Shown in pieces: positions 17,205-18,082 of a DNA stretch of 18,082 nucleotides. Under the pieces are notes generated by a model. It made no database searches and had not been told where the DNA came from. It saw only the letters and a program-made list of their open reading frames with translations. The stretch is from positions 1-18,082 of the forward strand of contig JAHBMJ010002544.1 in the NCBI GenBank assembly GCA_018398765.1, given 5' to 3'. Origin of the DNA: Chromera velia (lineage: Eukaryota; Sar; Chromeraceae). The position numbers and the translations under genes are program-made. Within the stretch, counting starts at the first letter, position 1. Each line of letters opens with the position of its first letter.

Positions 17205-17223
17205 GCCTAACTTTTACAAGAAG

Positions 17224-17340
17224 CCGATTAATCGGTTCTGTATCGGTTAAGACAAAGTATGTCAAACTTGATACACTTTCAAAAATGAAAGTCTGTCAAA
17301 CATGATACACTTACACAATTGATACACTTTCACAATTGGC
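17224..17340. repeat. Short direct repeats around GATACACTT, next to a palindrome
   Basis: A perfect 12-bp palindrome CCGATTAATCGG lies at 17224-17235. GTCAAACTTGATACACTT at 17261-17278, GTCAAACATGATACACTT at 17295-17312 and a third CAATTGATACACTTT around 17317-17330 form a degenerate tandem series; CTTTCA and TGAAAG between the first two also pair with each other. Confidence 0.75.
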
Positions 17341-17601
17341 AACCTTTGCAGGAAACAAGCATACAATGCAACTTTGAAAAAAAAGAAAAGAAAGAATCGA
17401 TTAAAAACTTGACCTCGGAGTAACAGAATTGAATTCCAAATCGAGTTGACTTACCTTCTGGAAGAATTGACTTGAAGCGATCTGAACCGACCTTCACTGA
17501 CTTCAATAACACTGAGTGAATAATTAAAAGATATATTCAACTCCAATTCTAGTTCTATTCTTCTATTTCGGCTTTGTCTGACCTATTGAGTCCGGAGGAG
17601 C
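17341..17601. other. Spacer, nothing recognised
   Basis: No gene, RNA or strong repeat. The sequence contains several TTGACTT/CACTGACTT-like words but no clear array. Confidence 0.45.
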
Positions 17602-18082
17602 ATGAAAGATGTGGTGACTTGCCGCGAGAGTCGAACACAACCTGCAAAGAGTGAAACTAGCTGGAGACCAATCGAGTTTCTCACTCCAGACACTTGGAAA
17701 ATTTCCATTCAGGCAACTTCAGAAACTGTCTTCCTTGCCGGGACCCCCAACAAGAGATCGAGAGAGAAGGTCGAACTGTACGGCCGACCACTCCTCTTCA
17801 GGAACCAACACTAAAGAGTTCTCTTCATCCAAGCACACCTGCAAGTGCTGGATCTGGCAGTTCCTTCTGCCACTCGCTGGAGACCTTTCAGAAGACACTT
17901 CACCTGTGTGTGGGCAGCTGTCACTGCTTTGGACCCTGCTGTCCCCGGACTTCCTTTTCTTCCTTCTGAACTCCATCCACATCAGCACGCTTTCACACCC
18001 AGCTTCTGGTACGCTCTAACGCCTTCATCAACCATAAAGAGCCCCTCGAGTTGAGAGGACCGTCACCCTTGACTTGGAGAAA
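17602..18082. other. Stop-poor stretch, possible coding or retroelement sequence, unresolved
   Basis: Composition shifts to about half GC and several frames stay open: plus 17602-17814, 17651-18019 and 17845-18054, and minus 17719-17988. Because at least four frames are open at once, openness is not evidence for any one of them. None of the translations shows a motif I recognise. It could be an exon cut by the window edge or part of a retroelement. Confidence 0.3.

Overview
The window looks like nuclear DNA from a eukaryote, most likely a single-celled alga or other protist. I cannot name the species. Coding density is very low. Microsatellites of several kinds are common: (TG)n, (GATT)n, (CTTT)n, (ATC)n and (GCAT)n. 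There is the C-terminal part of a non-LTR retrotransposon reverse transcriptase, several elements built like non-autonomous DNA transposons with terminal inverted repeats and target-site duplications, a trace of a tRNA-derived sequence, and almost no dense gene packing. I see no rRNA gene, no CRISPR array and no bacterial-style operon.

Layout. 1-1138: TG-rich low complexity, then near-empty sequence with two weak small ORFs. 1139-1380: a complete 222-bp MITE with 28-bp terminal inverted repeats and an exact 10-bp target duplication, carrying three stem-loops at a 33-bp period. 1662-2640: a broken reading frame (two in-frame stops) with a coiled-coil segment and a basic C-terminal half, resembling a LINE ORF1 protein. 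3036-4548: a roughly 900-bp hAT-like foldback element whose left arm has been split by a second, 588-bp element of the same family; both carry 8-bp target duplications. 5835-6441: a degenerate array holding four 39-bp palindromes. 6712-7640: a roughly 0.9-kb pyrimidine-rich strand-asymmetric tract. 7641-11224: AT-rich spacer with a second inverted copy of the ORF1-end repeat, a possible retroelement 3' tail ending in (ATC)n, and a GC-rich island.

The one convincing protein-coding gene is on the minus strand at 11255-12151: an uncharacterised polytopic membrane protein with about six membrane helices, resembling bacterial DUF975-like integral membrane proteins. 12582-12845 (minus) is a cysteine-rich small ORF of doubtful reality. 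13935-14378 is another diverged foldback repeat rich in GGTTAC/GGTAAC motifs. 14717-15875 (plus) is a 5'-truncated LINE reverse transcriptase, broken at a poly-G run containing an N. 15898-16566 is microsatellite and GC-rich spacer. 16813-17204 holds a possible coding remnant followed by a tRNA-like A box/B box/T-run unit. 17224-18082 is short tandem repeats followed by an unresolved stop-poor stretch.

The genes do not form a pathway. What organises the window is layered transposon insertion: LINE remnants, a MULE-like MITE, nested hAT-like elements and foldback repeats around one ordinary membrane-protein gene. The most interesting structures are the nested hAT-like pair and the 39-bp palindrome array.
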